Shown here in pieces: positions 1 through 11,389 of a stretch of 64,000 bases of DNA. The DNA is from Gigaspora rosea (taxonomy: Eukaryota; Glomeromycota; Glomeromycetes; Diversisporales; Gigasporaceae), in contig QKWP01000039.1 of NCBI GenBank assembly GCA_003550325.1, positions 438,904 through 502,903 on the forward strand. Reading direction: 5' to 3'. The position numbers and the translations under genes were made by a program. A model generated the notes under the pieces. The model was not told the origin of the DNA, did not search any database, and saw only the letters and a list, made by a program, of their open reading frames with translations. The stretch's first letter is position 1. Each line of letters opens with the position of its first letter.

Positions 1-2
1 AT

Positions 3-650
3 CATAGTCATTCAATTGAAGAAAATGATATGCGTAAACGGTCAAAATTTATCAAAGATATGGTTAGTAGTGAGGCGATTAAGGATTACAAACCCCCGAC
101 AATCGCTAATGTTATTAGGAAAGAAGTCTCTAAGTTACATGAGAACTCGGGCGTGGAGTATTTGAAAACTAAAGAGGTTGCTAATATCAAGCAGAAGCTT
201 GTTGGTCCGATGAATTTGCATCTTGTTGGAGATGCAAATTTAAAATCCGATATTTTTGATACTACCGAATTTTTGCTAAAAAATAATTATCAGGTTGAGT
301 CTTTTCAAGTGCGAGAATCACTTGTGCATTTTCACGGCCTCTGTTTTGCAAATACTTGGCAAATAGAAAATTTAATGCGTTATGGTTGGTTAATGCTAAT
401 GGATTCTACTTATAATACTAATAAGCATGGATGGCGCTTATTTACTTTATACATCCGTGATGGCTGTGGTTGTTGGAATGCCGGTGCTCATTTTTTTGTT
501 AATAGAGAAACAAGTGAGGCTGTTGCGGCAGCATTAAGAATTATTCGAAATTTTGCTTCATGCTAGAATCCACGGTACGTGCTCCTTGATCAAAGCAGTA
601 TAGAATCCAATGGTGTCGCACTATCTTTTCCGGGTCTTTCTGTAGGTAGG
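3..650 (+). pseudogene. MULE-type transposase, N-terminal and catalytic part (broken)
   Basis: The frame is open from the window edge, so the true start lies upstream. The translated segment contains MRYGWLMLMDSTYNTN at about 384-431, which fits the first catalytic Asp region of MULE/FAR1-like transposases, followed by the RDGCGCWNAGAHFFV stretch typical of the family. A TAG at 564-566 interrupts the frame where a Trp codon would fit. The same frame then continues with NPRYVLLDQSSIESNG, which fits the second catalytic region. Coding resemblance fades near 645-650 and resumes at about 968, so an intron or insertion lies between. MULE transposases cut and paste Mutator-like DNA elements. With a nonsense codon and large inserts this copy cannot make a normal enzyme. 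Family call is secure; exact ends are not. Confidence 0.8.
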
Positions 651-727
651 GAGCGAAAATTATTATTTTATACATGTATATATTTTTTATATATATATTT
701 TTATATATATATTTTTTGTATGTATAT

Positions 728-878
728 GTTGTGCCTCAGACTAACGCTTGCCTCAGATGTCGATCGGCCTAGGTTAGGTTAGGTTAGGGTAAGAATTTGG
801 GAAGGAGGAGGGTATAGTTTAGGCCAATCAATATCGATCAGTTAATACTAGCCAAAAAATCGACATCTGAGGCACAAC
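728..878. mobile_element. Small MITE inside the MULE gene
   Basis: GTTGTGCCTCAG at 728-739 is matched in inverted orientation by the end at 859-878, whose reverse complement reads GTTGTGCCTCAGATGTCGAT. The left end carries a short internal duplication of the CCTCAGATGTCGAT part. The flanks are AT-rich and nearly mirror-symmetric (tgtatat / atacata). The core holds TTAGG repeats followed by one TTAGGG. It lies in the gap between two coding blocks of the MULE gene, within a probable intron or an insertion. Confidence 0.65.
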
Positions 879-967
879 ATACATATATATTTTTTTATAT
901 ATATATTTTTATCTTATTTTATTTTATTTTTTAAAATAATTTTACTTACAAATTAATTACTTGGATT

Positions 968-1325
968 TATAGGAGAGCAAGAATGTGATGTTCTTCTTTG
1001 TACCGTACATATCATACGAACATGGATAAAAAATATTTACCATGGTCCCACATTTAATAAAATGGTTCACGCGATGCACAAAAAAACACAAGTTGGATGT
1101 GAAGACATCATTCGTGATGCTATTAATACCTGCCCCGTTCAAGCCAATGCAAAATACATTTCCAGAAACTATTTAAAAAATTCGAGACAATGGTCTCTCT
1201 GGGCTCGACAACATTCACCACTTCTTCTTCAAATTACTTCTACTAATGCTCTCGAATCTTTCCACAGTGAGTTAAAAGCAAAAATTTCTGTCCAATATGG
1301 TTTGATTGGCGAGTATCTTTACTAG
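968..1325 (+). pseudogene. MULE-type transposase, middle part
   Basis: This block continues the upstream transposase. The frame reads EQECDVLLCTVHIIRTW and then the MVHAMHKKTQVGCEDII and LWARQHSPLLLQITSTNALE segments, characteristic of the region between the MULE catalytic domain and the SWIM finger. The frame stops at 1323-1325, shortly after HSELKAKIS. The next recognisable piece of the protein begins near 3180, so about 1.85 kb of foreign sequence has been inserted here. A start at the internal Met at 1062 is unlikely because the homologous frame is open upstream to about 968. Confidence 0.75.
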
Positions 1326-1658
1326 TTTAAAATTTTTTTTTAACTTTTTTTGTGTAAAAAATTTTGGCCAGGTTTTATCTATTACTCACCACATGGTAAT
1401 ATTGCAGCAAATCGAATTTGCATTGCTAAGGAAAAAGAACTTGGGTTTTTATTTTGCTTGATAATAATATTATTCAGATATCTGGTAAGTATAGCACTAT
1501 ATACCTGGATTTGTATTTATTAATTTATTAATACATACTTTGATTATTATAATTTAATAATTTAGCATTCGAAAACCTTAATTCATCAAAGTCAAACAAA
1601 GATTACAATCGTGGGCTATCAAAGCAAAATGAATATAAAGTCTATGACTTCAATTCAA

Positions 1659-1917
1659 TCGTTTATGGAATGCTGGCATAGATCGTTCCTCATTGTCTTA
1701 TTAAGCATGGATATAAACATGGCAAGAGATCTGACGTCTATAGCTTTGGGCAAATTCTCTGGAAAATTTCAAGTAGAAAGCTTCCGTTCTCATCCATTGA
1801 ATCTGACTTATGCTTGTTACGCTTGCTGTTCATATTTCCAAGGGAAATAGAGGGTCTATAGAGTACACCATCTCAATGTATCGAACTTTACAAAAAATGT
1901 TGGGAAAGTGAATTCAG
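1659..1917 (+). pseudogene. Protein kinase C-lobe relic
   Basis: Translating in shifting frames gives VYGMLA, then KHGYKHGKRSDVYSFGQILW at about 1705-1764, then ISSRKLPF, and finally TPSQCIELYKKCWESEFR. This is the kinase subdomain IX pattern (SDVYSFG.ILWEISS) and the subdomain XI region (Y..CW.S...R) of the tyrosine-kinase-like families expanded in Glomeromycotina. A TAG falls within the VYGMLA block and at least one frameshift separates the parts. The N-lobe and catalytic loop were not found. It sits within the insert that splits the MULE gene. Confidence 0.65.
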
Positions 1918-2132
1918 AAATCACTAAAAAAAAGAATAAGTCTCAATGCTTTAAAACAGATGAAACTTTTAGTCAACACTGTTCTATTGGGACATCAGGA
2001 AATTTTTTCAAGTCATCAAGGTAATTTAAGCTTACTTGTAAATCCACTTAAATTTATAGCATTTTACTTTATTTATCTATACTTCGGTGGAAGACAGAAC
2101 TATTCTTAAAATTTGAGAAAAGAAGCATATAA

Positions 2133-2234
2133 ATTCTTGAGCAAGGCAAATTTCTCAATGCATTGGAACTATTTGAAGAAATTCTTGGAAACAGCCAGCA
2201 TAGTCCTAAAGATCAAATAAGTGTATTGATCTAG
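2133..2234 (+). pseudogene. TPR-like coding scrap
   Basis: An open stretch reads ILEQGKFLNALELFEEILGN followed by SQHSPKDQISVLI and a stop. The spacing of G, A, L, F and L fits a tetratricopeptide helix pair. It lies just after the kinase relic and may come from the same gene, since kinase-TPR combinations occur in these fungi. The link is an inference. Confidence 0.4.
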
Positions 2235-2278
2235 GGTTTTTCTTGTAAGTTCTGGTCTGAAATTTCATTAACAATAGT

Positions 2279-2398
2279 GCCGTAAATTTTCGAAATAACG
2301 GGCATGGGCATTATTTCGAATTTTGGCCCGAATTAAGTTTAATTCGGGACAAAATTTGAAATAACGCCCATACCCGTTATTTCGAGAATTTACGGTAT
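2279..2398. mobile_element. Foldback MITE (palindromic)
   Basis: The left arm (2279-2335) and right arm (2341-2398) are near-perfect inverted copies. The end reads CCGTAAATTTTCGAAATAAC on the left, and the reverse complement of the right end reads CCGTAAATTCTCGAAATAAC. The arms meet with almost no loop, so the whole element could fold as one hairpin. No target duplication is clear. It lies between the TPR-like scrap and the LRR relic. Confidence 0.7.
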
Positions 2399-2440
2399 TT
2401 TTGCAAAAATATAATTTTCTACATCACACTGACTTCACTA

Positions 2441-2857
2441 GTTCTTAGCTCAAATGAACTTGGACAATTCGGAGGAAAAGTATGCACTTTCGAGAACGCC
2501 ACTAAAAGATTTAATTCTTACTAGTAATGATCCTGGATCAGGAGGAGGAAAAAAGCATTAGCATTACACTTTGCAAGAACAACACGTTAATTTTTGACTC
2601 GATTGAACTTGGATCAGGAGGAGGAAAACATTAGCAGACGACTTTCCAAGAACACTACGTTAAAAACTTTAATATTACTAGTAATGATCTTGGATCAGGA
2701 AGAAAGTCTACTTTGTAAAACCGCTACACTGGCTTCTTTGAATCTTGAAAGTAACAATCTTGGATCAGGAGGGGGAAAGTCATTAGCAGGTACACTTTGT
2801 AATAACATCTCGCTGACTTATCTTAACATTCGATCTAATAATCTTGGCTTAATTTGA
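2441..2857 (+). pseudogene. RNI-type leucine-rich repeat relic
   Basis: Several decayed copies of the repeat L..L.L.SNNLGSGGGK.LA.TL are visible in changing frames, for example NNLGSGGGKSLAGTLCNN at about 2755-2810 and LNIRSNNLG near the end. The DNA unit around CTTGGATCAGGAGGAGG recurs at about 2528, 2610, 2690 and 2758. These are 28-29-residue ribonuclease-inhibitor-type repeats like those of the F-box/LRR genes at 8.4-9.3 kb and 47.6-48.9 kb. Frameshifts prevent a continuous product. Part of the insert in the MULE gene. Confidence 0.7.
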
Positions 2858-3179
2858 ATTTTTTTTTTTTTTTAAGCATTTGAGCAACGATATCTCGGGT
2901 ATGACCCAGTTTTTTTTTATGTTCAGAGATGAATTTGGATTCTACAGGTCAGTGGTACTTAGGCATTAAATTTATTAGGAATTTTCGGGTACAGCATTTT
3001 CATTTAAAGTTTTAAAAAAACGATTAAGATTTATTTATTTATTTATTTTTTAGCATGCAAGTTCGATTGGTTACAATATTATCATGTTATGAATGATCGA
3101 TGAATCATAGCACAAAATTTTTCATCCCTTTTTTTTTTTTTTTTTTTTTAACATAGTATTTTTTTTTATCATCATCTAG

Positions 3180-3748
3180 GGGCATGTCACATTCTTTTAG
3201 AACTTGACAACAAAAAGATGTTAACTGCAAAAGAAACTGCAATCGAATTTCGCACCAAAAGAATTTCTCTCGCCAATATTAGACCAGAAGTTCTTAATGA
3301 AATACATAAATTTCCTTTTTCTCTTCAAAGACTTATCGCAGAAGAAGTACATGCCATTGCAAAAAGACTAGAAGAAGGAAAGTGCCTACCAAACCTTGCA
3401 AGTGCAGAATGTTCGTGCAGATTCTTCAATCGGTATATGCTACCGTGTCGTCATATTTTTCATAAACAACTTTGTGGTGCCAATATTTTAACTCCAGAAG
3501 CTTGGGCCAGTTTTCAAGAAACTTTCGAAGAAAGTGGAATGGATGTATATCAAGCCCGTGGTGTTGTGGAGGTACCTGTTACCCAGATATCTGCAGTAGA
3601 TAAAGCAGCTGAAAAAAGTCGGCAAAAAATGAATGAATTATTAGAAAGGACCCGAGACTGCTACTACAGATTTGCAGAGAAAAGCCCTGATGAAGCGTCA
3701 CGATTCGTTGGCAATTTGGAAAAAATGCTAGAGCCAGCGATCAACTGA
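3180..3748 (+). pseudogene. MULE-type transposase, C-terminal SWIM-finger part
   Basis: The coding frame reads CHILLELDNKKMLTAKETA and continues to a stop at 3746-3748. It contains a SWIM zinc finger: ECSCRFFNRYMLPCRHIF has the C-x-C...C-x-H spacing and sits at about 3407-3460. The region after it is helical and charged. It is the natural C-terminus of the transposase whose earlier parts lie at 3-650 and 968-1325. A start at 3218 is only the first Met after the insertion, since homologous frame extends about 38 bases upstream. This third is uninterrupted, which suggests the gene was broken fairly recently. Confidence 0.8.
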
Positions 3749-4104
3749 ATTTTTGTGAAAAAAAAAAAATATATATATATATAACGTTGGTTATTGATTC
3801 GGAATGGAATGGAATAAGTTGAAAGGATAAGAACAAAGCATTTATTCATTATAATAATCTGTCGAGACGGATTGGAATAAGATTTGAAAAAGATAGTGTA
3901 AGGCATTCATTTGTTCATTATAAAAAATATGCCGAGATAATCAAATGTACTATATGTGCAAGAAGTAATAAAGCAATAATATCGTAGACATATAACACTG
4001 GGTCGTATTTTTTTTTTTATTCGTCCAAAAAGCTTTTTTTTTTAAAAAAAAAATTAATGTAAAAACTCAAGAATATTAAAGTTTTTCTTAACTGTCTATT
4101 AACT

Positions 4105-4680
4105 TAAATAGCTCATTTTATTAAACACGAATTAATAAATTTTCTTTGTACTCGCACACAAATAATACATAAAAAAAAAAAAATAAATTAGTATCCATTC
4201 ATGAACTGAGTAGCTTGCTTAGACTAATCAATTTTTTTCGTATTTAAGCTAAATTAATGTGAATTAAAGAAAATTGAATAGGAAATGACGATTTTAAACT
4301 AGACCAATAAATTTTTTTTATACTTAAGCACTAAATCAACACGAATAAAATGAAATTATGCAACGAATTAACCTGAATTAAAGAATTAGACGGTAAATAT
4401 TCATGAACCCGAATAACTTATTATAAACAGATTAATAAATTTTCTTTATACTTACGCACTAAATTAAAATGAAATTAAATAGTAAATATTCTAATCTTAA
4501 TAAATTTTTCTTTGTATTTACGCATTAAATTAACCCGAATTAAAGGAAACTAAATAATGAATTCTCATGAATCTGAATAGCTTATTTAAAACCATTATAT
4601 TAATAATTTTTCTTTATACTTAGCACTAAATCAACAACAAAATGAAAATAAATAATGAATATGTTATTGTCACTATTATC
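4105..4680. repeat. Degenerate tandem repeat
   Basis: About five loose copies of a unit of roughly 90-125 bp follow one another. Each contains AATAGCT(C/T)ATT, then TTAATAAATTTTCTTT, then ACTTACGCACTAAATTAA, then a short AAATGAAATTA-type tail. Copies start near 4105, 4208, 4300, 4410 and 4565. There is no coding content. The stretch 3749-4104 before it is AT-rich with nothing recognisable. Confidence 0.6.
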
Positions 4681-4849
4681 TGTTAAAAGGATCCACTCGA
4701 TTATGTCTCTATAAGACGTGGCTTAAAGCTGAAATTCTTCAATACAATCTTGACATCCTTATTTCCACTCGTTCATTCTTATGTCATAAATTTGAATCTT
4801 AAACACTTCGATTCAACAGCTAAATTAATGCATAACTTATTCTAACTGA

Positions 4850-5093
4850 CAAGCTTTATTTTACAGACGATTAATTTACAGACAAGTTCATTTCGTAGAC
4901 AGTATATTTCACCGACAGCTCATTTCACAGAAGTTTTTTTTATAAACCGCACTAACCTTAACTTTAATTCTAGCCTAACCTTAACGACACTGACTAGAAT
5001 TGCTTCGTCTGTGAAATGAGCTGTATACTGTCTACGAAATGAACTTGTCTGTAAATTAATCGTCTGTAAAATAAAGCTTGTTTGGTGAAATAG
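4850..5093. mobile_element. Foldback element
   Basis: The left arm (about 4850-4935) reads ACAAGCTTTATTTTACAGAC, then AGACAAGTTCATTTCGTAGAC, and the same string returns inverted at 5005-5093. The repeated words ACAGACG and GACAG(T/C) give the arms internal periodicity. About 70 unrelated bases separate the arms. The right arm is fused to the MULE scrap at 5094-5231, so the element inserted into or next to that gene fragment. Confidence 0.7.
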
Positions 5094-5231
5094 AGTGCTT
5101 TGAAGTGATTGTCGATGAGTTGATCGGAATCGTATTCTTCTAACATACCGAGTTTGTATTCTTTAATCGCCTCATTGCCCACCATTCTTTAATAAATTTA
5201 ACCGTTTACGCATATCGTTATCTTCCATTAA
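5094..5231 (-). pseudogene. MULE transposase N-terminal scrap
   Basis: Read on the minus strand this gives MEDNDMRKRLNLLK and, after a 2-bp frameshift, MVGNEAIKEYKLGMLEEYDS. It aligns with the transposase at the window start (EENDMRKRSKFIKDMVSSEAIKDYK). The similarity ends where the foldback element begins. It shows that a second, separately decayed copy of the same family existed here in the opposite orientation. Confidence 0.7.
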
Positions 5232-7140
5232 ATGGTTATCATTCACCTACAAATTTGTTTTATTAAATTATTTTTTTTCTATTTATTAAAAAACACCATA
5301 TTACAATATTTTAAATTAACTCTTACTCTCTCAATTCTAATTCTAACTTCACAATCAATAACGGGATTTTTTCAGGTATGCAAAGCTTTTCAAGAGGAAG
5401 ATTTTTTGATTCATTGGGCTTTGAAAGTTTACAGATTTTTTTTTTATTGTTACTAGTTTTGCCATTTGTTGTGGGTTTTCTTTTTAATAAACAAAAGTTG
5501 CTCGTTTGCTGCAGGATTTAGCGGAAATTGTTTCTTTGCTGTCTTGCGGATAGCCGAGTCAGAGTCGTTTATACGTATAAGCTTTAAGCTTTCAGACCCT
5601 ATTTTTATTTATTTATTTATTTTTTTTTATGCTTACTGGCTTGCCATGGGGGTTTTCTTTCTTTCTGTAAGTAATGTTATCATGGAGAACGAAAAGTGCG
5701 AACACATAAAATTCGATACGAAAAAAAAATTTATATCGATAATCTCATGGAGAACAAAAAGTACGAACACATAAAATTCGATATAAAAAAAATTTTTATA
5801 TCCATAATCGATTAAGATGTGTGGGGTGCGTTGATTGGCTGCATTGATTAGATAGTCAATTGACCTGACAGACCCTGGACCATCAATTTAATAGTTACCC
5901 CGCTTTAGCGGACTCCTTTTTTTGTAGGTTCATTCTTCGTTAGGAATTAGAGATTCGGGTCTGGAACTGGAACTTATTTAGATAAGCACCAGTTTCTTTT
6001 ATGCTTTCTTGCTTTACTTTTTCGTTTCACTAATTCTTTTTTTTTTAATTCTTTGTCAGAAATAAGAGTTGTTTTTACTTAATGAAGATCTTAATTTTCT
6101 AGAATTATTAAAGCTAATAAAAAAAAAAAAATCTAAGCAATTCAAGTGTCAGATTCTATAATATGCGAAATAAAATATTAACTTTGCACGATCTTATAAA
6201 CTTTATTTCTTTTTTTTTCAAATATATTTGTTTATACTTGAATAATAGTATTAATCAAAATTAGAATGCTCATAATGTCATGATGCTTTTTTTTAAAAAA
6301 ATAAAGTTAGAATCGTGTTGTAAATAGATTTGTTAGAATTTAAAAATAATAAAATTATTGAATTGAATTTTTTCATTAATTATTGGATTAAGTTATCACA
6401 TATTACATTAATTTCAAATATTGATAACTGTCACATTTGATTTTGTAATAATCGATTAAATATACATGCCTTCTTTTTTATTATTTTCATTTGGTTATTT
6501 TAGTATGTAATTATAAAACTATTTACCTATTAGATGCAGAAAAATGAATTTAGAAAACGTATGCATAAGCCGATGGATAAATAGTTAAATATTGTCTTAA
6601 AAGGAAGGTTATTTTACTAATATAATATACTTAAGTCCTATTTCAATTAATGATAGGCATTTATATATTTTTTGCCGTTATTTTGCATATGCATGTATTC
6701 AAATCTTGCTGGTTCAGCCGAATACAATTATTTGCTGTATTAAGTATATCCGTCATTTTTAGTTTGTGTATTTTTACTGCATTAGCTGAAAAGTATCCAT
6801 TCTAAATTAGAATATATGTATTCATTTATTCCTTATCTGGTAGATTTGTTCGGTTGGCCGAAAAACATTATTGCGCGATTTAAATCATAGTATTATTGTC
6901 AGAAATGCACCAACAAAAAAGTAACATAAGAATCATAATAGTTTGTTAAAGAAAAGGAAATTATGAATCGTGATAAGAATATTGAATTTATATAGTTGAA
7001 AAATTTATTTAAGCTGTGTCTTTAAAGCTTCGAATAAAATTTAAAATTTAATTAAAATTCTACAAAATTTAAAAGTTTTATTTGATTTTTATTTAATAAA
7101 CTTCGTGAATCACATTATATAAATTATATTTCAATTTTTG
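5232..7140. other. AT-rich region without a recognisable gene
   Basis: Short open frames at 5232-5774 are low-complexity Phe/Leu/Ile/Tyr-rich translations of AT-rich DNA and I do not call them. The only clear structure is a direct tandem duplication of about 70 bp at 5668-5808, unit beginning ATCATGGAGAACGAAAAGTG, with several substitutions between copies. Confidence 0.5.
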
Positions 7141-7147
7141 AAACAAA

Positions 7148-7321
7148 ATGAGCTAAAGTAGTTCATCTAATGATTTGACAGTTCTCACTCAAACTTCTGA
7201 AAATAAAAGATGCGATTACTGTAATGTAATAAAGGGAAGACAAAATTTTTTACGCCCTCGCGGTGATAATCTACAGCATGAGCATGCAACACAAACATCG
7301 TTTCTAGCTTCAAAGATGTGC
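7148..7321 (+). pseudogene. Small Cys/His coding scrap
   Basis: The frame from ATG 7148 has a TAA at codon 3, then runs to 7321 and includes RCDYCNVIKGRQNFLRPRGD followed by NLQHEHATQT. The CDYC...H.H pattern could be half of a zinc finger. Serine-rich sequence precedes it. No family is recognised, and it may be a relic of a longer zinc-finger gene. Around it, 7322-8381 is AT-rich with nothing supported. Confidence 0.3.
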
Positions 7322-8381
7322 TAGAAAGTTAACTTCAAAAATAATCTCTAATAATCTCTAATTTAAGAGGAGCTGGCTTAATAATGACTTTTTGAACTAG
7401 GTAAAGAAAAAAAAAGCCTTTTCTAAATTTTAAACTGCTAAATAGAAACAGTTTCTAACGGAAATACCTATTTTTCTTTTTTTAAGATTAAAAGATTTTA
7501 AGTTGGGTTTTTAGACAAAACAAGGTTTTTAATAGAGGTCTAATATAATGTGTAAGATAGGCTTTAAGTTAGATTAGTTCTTGAAATGTATTAAGTTTTG
7601 TTAAAGATCTTAGTTTATATATAGTGAAATATAGAGTGTTTAAGCTAAAAGTAATAATCGCTTTATTATATTTTCTTTATATGTTTATAGCATACTGTAT
7701 TTTTCGAATACGTATATATATTTTTGATTTATGCATTTTTTTTCTACATATAAGGCTTTCGTTTTCTTGCAGTTTTTCGTTAATAGTTAATGCTAATATT
7801 GTAATAAAGCTATGAATTTGATTGGCTAATAATCACGGGTAGATCTACAAAAATTAACCAATTAGACGAATTTCTGCCTATGATGTGATCTCGTGCATAT
7901 ACTAGAGCTAACCATGTCCGTCTGTCTGTTCACTAATTGCCAAATATAATTGTTCGTTGATGTACATATAAAAAAATAAACACTTTCGTATTAAAATTTT
8001 AACAAGTTTTGTAGTTATTTTATATTATACATATAATTATATATATTTATTTAATAATATTAATTTAAAATTTTAGCTTTGGACATTAACAGTTCCTGTT
8101 TTCCTAGTATTAAATATAAAGAACCAGTTTTTTTTTACTAATCAGGTTATATACTTAGCTATATATTAATTATTTTATGTACACTGCATATTTAGGTCTT
8201 TTAAATATTACGAGAATTTACTTAACTAAAATCTGATAAATTGACTTAACTTTCTTTTATGATTCTTCTAGATAATATTTTAGAAAACTCTCGTACACAG
8301 AATTTAATTAGTGTACTAAGAATAAATAACAAATTAAAATATTATATATTTTTTCTATAAAGAATATTTTCTCTTGCCACA

Positions 8382-9268
8382 TGTTTATCAGATGAAGTCC
8401 TTTTAAGAATTTTTGAAAGTCTAAAGAATTAAAAGAATTATTCCAAAGACTTATTTTCATGCCTTCTTGTAAACTGTCGATGGTGTAGAACTATTGTACC
8501 AATATTATGAAGAAGGCCTTGTTTTGATGATGTAAGAGTCATCAAAATATGTCTTTTAGAATTAAATGCCGATGAACAAGTGAAGTTGATTCCATTTAAA
8601 ATTGGCCTTCCAAAAAAGACTTTGACACTATTATTTGATTATACAAATTTTATACAATATGAACAAGGGAGTATTAGATTTTTTGAAGATTATTATAAAG
8701 AATGCTATCTAGTAATGACAGTTAAAAATTTTTTGATTTTAATGTTTTACGAAAAAGTGAAAAGCTTAAAACTTTAAGTCATATTTTTCTTGGTTATTTC
8801 GAATAGAAAGCAATAGCAGATGCTCTTTGCAAAAATTGCAACTTAACTTTCTTAGATCTTTCATCCAATTAGCTAGGCTTTGATAGAGCAATAACATTAG
8901 CAAATGCACTTTGCAAAAACAATAAGTTAACTACTTTAGTTCTCTGCAACAATCAGTAGGATTTGATGGAGGAATAACACTAGCAAATGTGTTCATAAAA
9001 ACGATAAGTTAACTACTTTAATTATTTGCAACAATAATCTTGAAGTTTTTGTTAAAAATGCATATAGTTGACTACTTTAGTCCTTTCCAACAATAATCTT
9101 GGATCAGTTGTTGGAAATGCACTAGCAGATATCCTTAGTAATAATAATCTTGAATCTGTTATTGAAGATATACATATGTTTAATCTTGGATCCATTATTG
9201 GAAATGCACTAGCAGATACTCTTTGCAAAAATTGTATTTTAATTTCTTTAGATCTTTTATCTATTTAG
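8382..9268 (+). pseudogene. F-box / RNI-LRR protein, decayed
   Basis: The N-terminal frame reads LSDEVLLRIFESLK, a stop, then LFSCLLVNCRWCRTIVPIL, which is an F-box-like helix set and closely matches the better-preserved gene at 47557 (LFSCLLVNRQWCRIIIPILW). A middle open stretch 8580-8777 is the linker. From about 8808 decayed LRRs follow: KAIADALCKNCNLTFLDLSS, a stop, then LGFD...LANALCKNNKLTTLVL, and later NNNLGSVVGNALADILSNNN. F-box/LRR proteins select substrates for SCF ubiquitin ligases. At least four stops or frameshifts make this copy non-functional. The 47.5 kb gene is its clear relative. Confidence 0.8.
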
Positions 9269-10558
9269 CTTGGCTCTGTTGCAAAATATGGGTTATCTTG
9301 ACAAAATAACAAGTTAGCTATACAGCCGCCCCTCTGTTAGACCCATAAAAACACCTAAAATGTACAATGGTAATAACTCCTGATCTAGTAATCAGAATTC
9401 ACTCAAACTACCACCAATGTAACCATCTCGTTGCAAGCTTTCGAATGGTATCAAAATAATATTGATTGGACTGTTCTAGCCCAAGCTAGCTATAATTGAA
9501 TGATTGGTCTTTACTAGTGTTCTGATTTATCACAAAAATCCCAACTTGGGTCACCTGGTCACCCAGGTGAACACTAGGTAATAAAAAAATTTCTGCTATG
9601 GGCAGTGTTTAAAATTTAGATCCAAAATTAATTGTACAAATGCAAGTAATATACAGGTTTTAGATGCACAAACAATTCATTGCTTGCATATGTGTGCATA
9701 TAAAAAAAATTTTTACTTGCACATATATACATGTAAAAAATTATTAAAATAGGTAAATATAGTAAAATCTTTGATTTACAAATTATCATTATATTTATAG
9801 TTATTATTTAACTAAAAGAAACTATCTCATCAACTAAATTGGTGCAGAATAAGAGATTAACTATTAACTAAATTAATACAAATACAGTTGTCCTCCTAAA
9901 TAATTACCTACCATTTATTTATATTAAAAACACCTCTATATAGTCACAATTATATTTATAATCATTATTGTTTTAGAATTTGTTGCCTAATTTTAATAAT
10001 AAAATTACTTTTTTACAATCATATTTATATATAAAAATAGATAGTTTCTATATAGAAAAGTTGCAATTTTGTTAATTAAATCAGCTTTTGCATTAAAAAG
10101 ATTGTTCAAAAAAAATAAAATATAACTACTCTGAAATTTTTATACAAAATCAGATAACTTCTTATTAGAATTGTTTTTATTTTACTTATCTACAAAAATA
10201 GCTAAAAAAAACTTGTAATTTTTTTTGTAAAAATATAAAATAAAAAATATATTAATGAAATATTAACTAATTTATATAATAATTGTATAATAGATATCAA
10301 AAAAATTTATTAAAAACTCTTTTTGATGATCACTTGGTCCAAATTTCTAACAGAAGAAAAAACAAAAAGTTTCTTGTTGGAGAGTTGCCTATACTTTATG
10401 TATAGTAGGATAACACAAAAATATGGTTTTTATAAAGGTCAATGGCTCACCTTCTGGGACTCCTTTGTATATTTAGCATGCAAGCCAGAAGCGTTCTCTT
10501 ACAAGATAACTGGCAGAAGGTGGCGCCCTTGTACAGAAAATTTTGGTAGAGATATAAA
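9269..10558. other. AT-rich spacer
   Basis: Nothing coding is supported except a weak frame at 10323-10566 (includes RRWRPCTENFGRD) of unknown family, cut by the hAT insertion at 10567. A perfect 14-bp palindrome, CACCTGGGTGACCAGGTG-like in reverse, lies at about 9550-9566. Confidence 0.4.
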
Positions 10559-10566
10559 CATAGTGT
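10559..10566. repeat. Left target-site duplication of the hAT element
   Basis: CATAGTGT immediately precedes the left terminal repeat and is repeated exactly at 17212-17219 after the right end. An 8-bp duplication is the hallmark of hAT insertion. Confidence 0.9.
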
Positions 10567-10639
10567 TAGGGTTGTTAATGGAGTAGAGTGGAGTGAGTTG
10601 GGTTAAAATCAGATGGTGCAAGCCTTGCTCCAACCCAAC

Positions 10640-10930
10640 CCGGGTTATATTTCAAATTAACACTCCAGGTTGTACTCCAGGTTGTACTCCAGGTTGGTGC
10701 TCCGGGTTAATGCTCTGGGTTATAAGAATAATTTGCTCCAGAGCACTCCATATGAAACAACCCGGGTTATATTTCAAATTAACACTCCGGGTTTTACTCC
10801 GGGTTGTACTCCAGGTTGTACTCCGGGTTGGTGCTCCGGGTTAATGCTCCGGGTTAATGCTCCGGGTTATAAGAATAATTTTGCTCTGGAGCACTTCATA
10901 TGGAGCAACCCGGGTTTTGCTCCAGACCAC
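10640..10930. repeat. Left subterminal repeat array of the hAT element
   Basis: Short units of CTCCGGGTT, CTCCAGGTTGTA and ACCCGGGTTATATTTCAAAT are repeated about a dozen times, and a longer unit of about 130 bp is present twice (10630-10760 and 10755-10915). The open frames found across it are translations of the repeats. The related array at the other end (16935-17200) supports a role as transposase-binding DNA. Confidence 0.75.
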
Positions 10931-11167
10931 TCCAACAGAAGCGACCAATCAAATTCGTAGATTATTCTGATATAGTCATACAATCGATAAATCAATTTTT
11001 TTATATGTTTTACAATACTTCTTTTAAAAGCTCAGGTAGCTTAACTTTCTATGAAATGAGAGTAAATTTAACGGATGAATTCATGCCTTCTCTTCGCCTT
11101 ATAACAATTCTTTAAATCCTTATGAATCTCATTGCTTTTTTTTTTACAATTTGATCAGATCACCATT

Positions 11168-11321
11168 ACAATTTTATATGAGTACCGTCAAGAGAAAACC
11201 TGTCATCAGGCTTTCAATTTATTTCGTACCAGATACAATTTCTAATAATTAGATTATATCTGGTACAAATATCATTGAAAGTCTGATGACAGGTTTTCCT
11301 TTGATGGCACTCATAAAATTG
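11168..11321. mobile_element. Palindromic MITE nested in the hAT element
   Basis: The left arm contains AAAACCTGTCATCAGGCTTT and the right arm contains its inverted match, AAAGTCTGATGACAGGTTTT. Outer ends read CAATTTTATATGAGT and the inverse of ACTCATAAAATTG. The two arms cover nearly the whole element and leave a short loop near 11250. Confidence 0.7.
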
Positions 11322-11389
11322 CCTATTCTAGCTTTCCGAATGATATTATTAAGCTGTTCGAGATTTCTATTATATTCAGATAATAAATA

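Noticed and set aside
10593..11115. Overlapping open frames in the hAT left end
   Set aside because: They are translations of the CTCCGGGTT repeats (TPGCTPGCTPG) in different frames.
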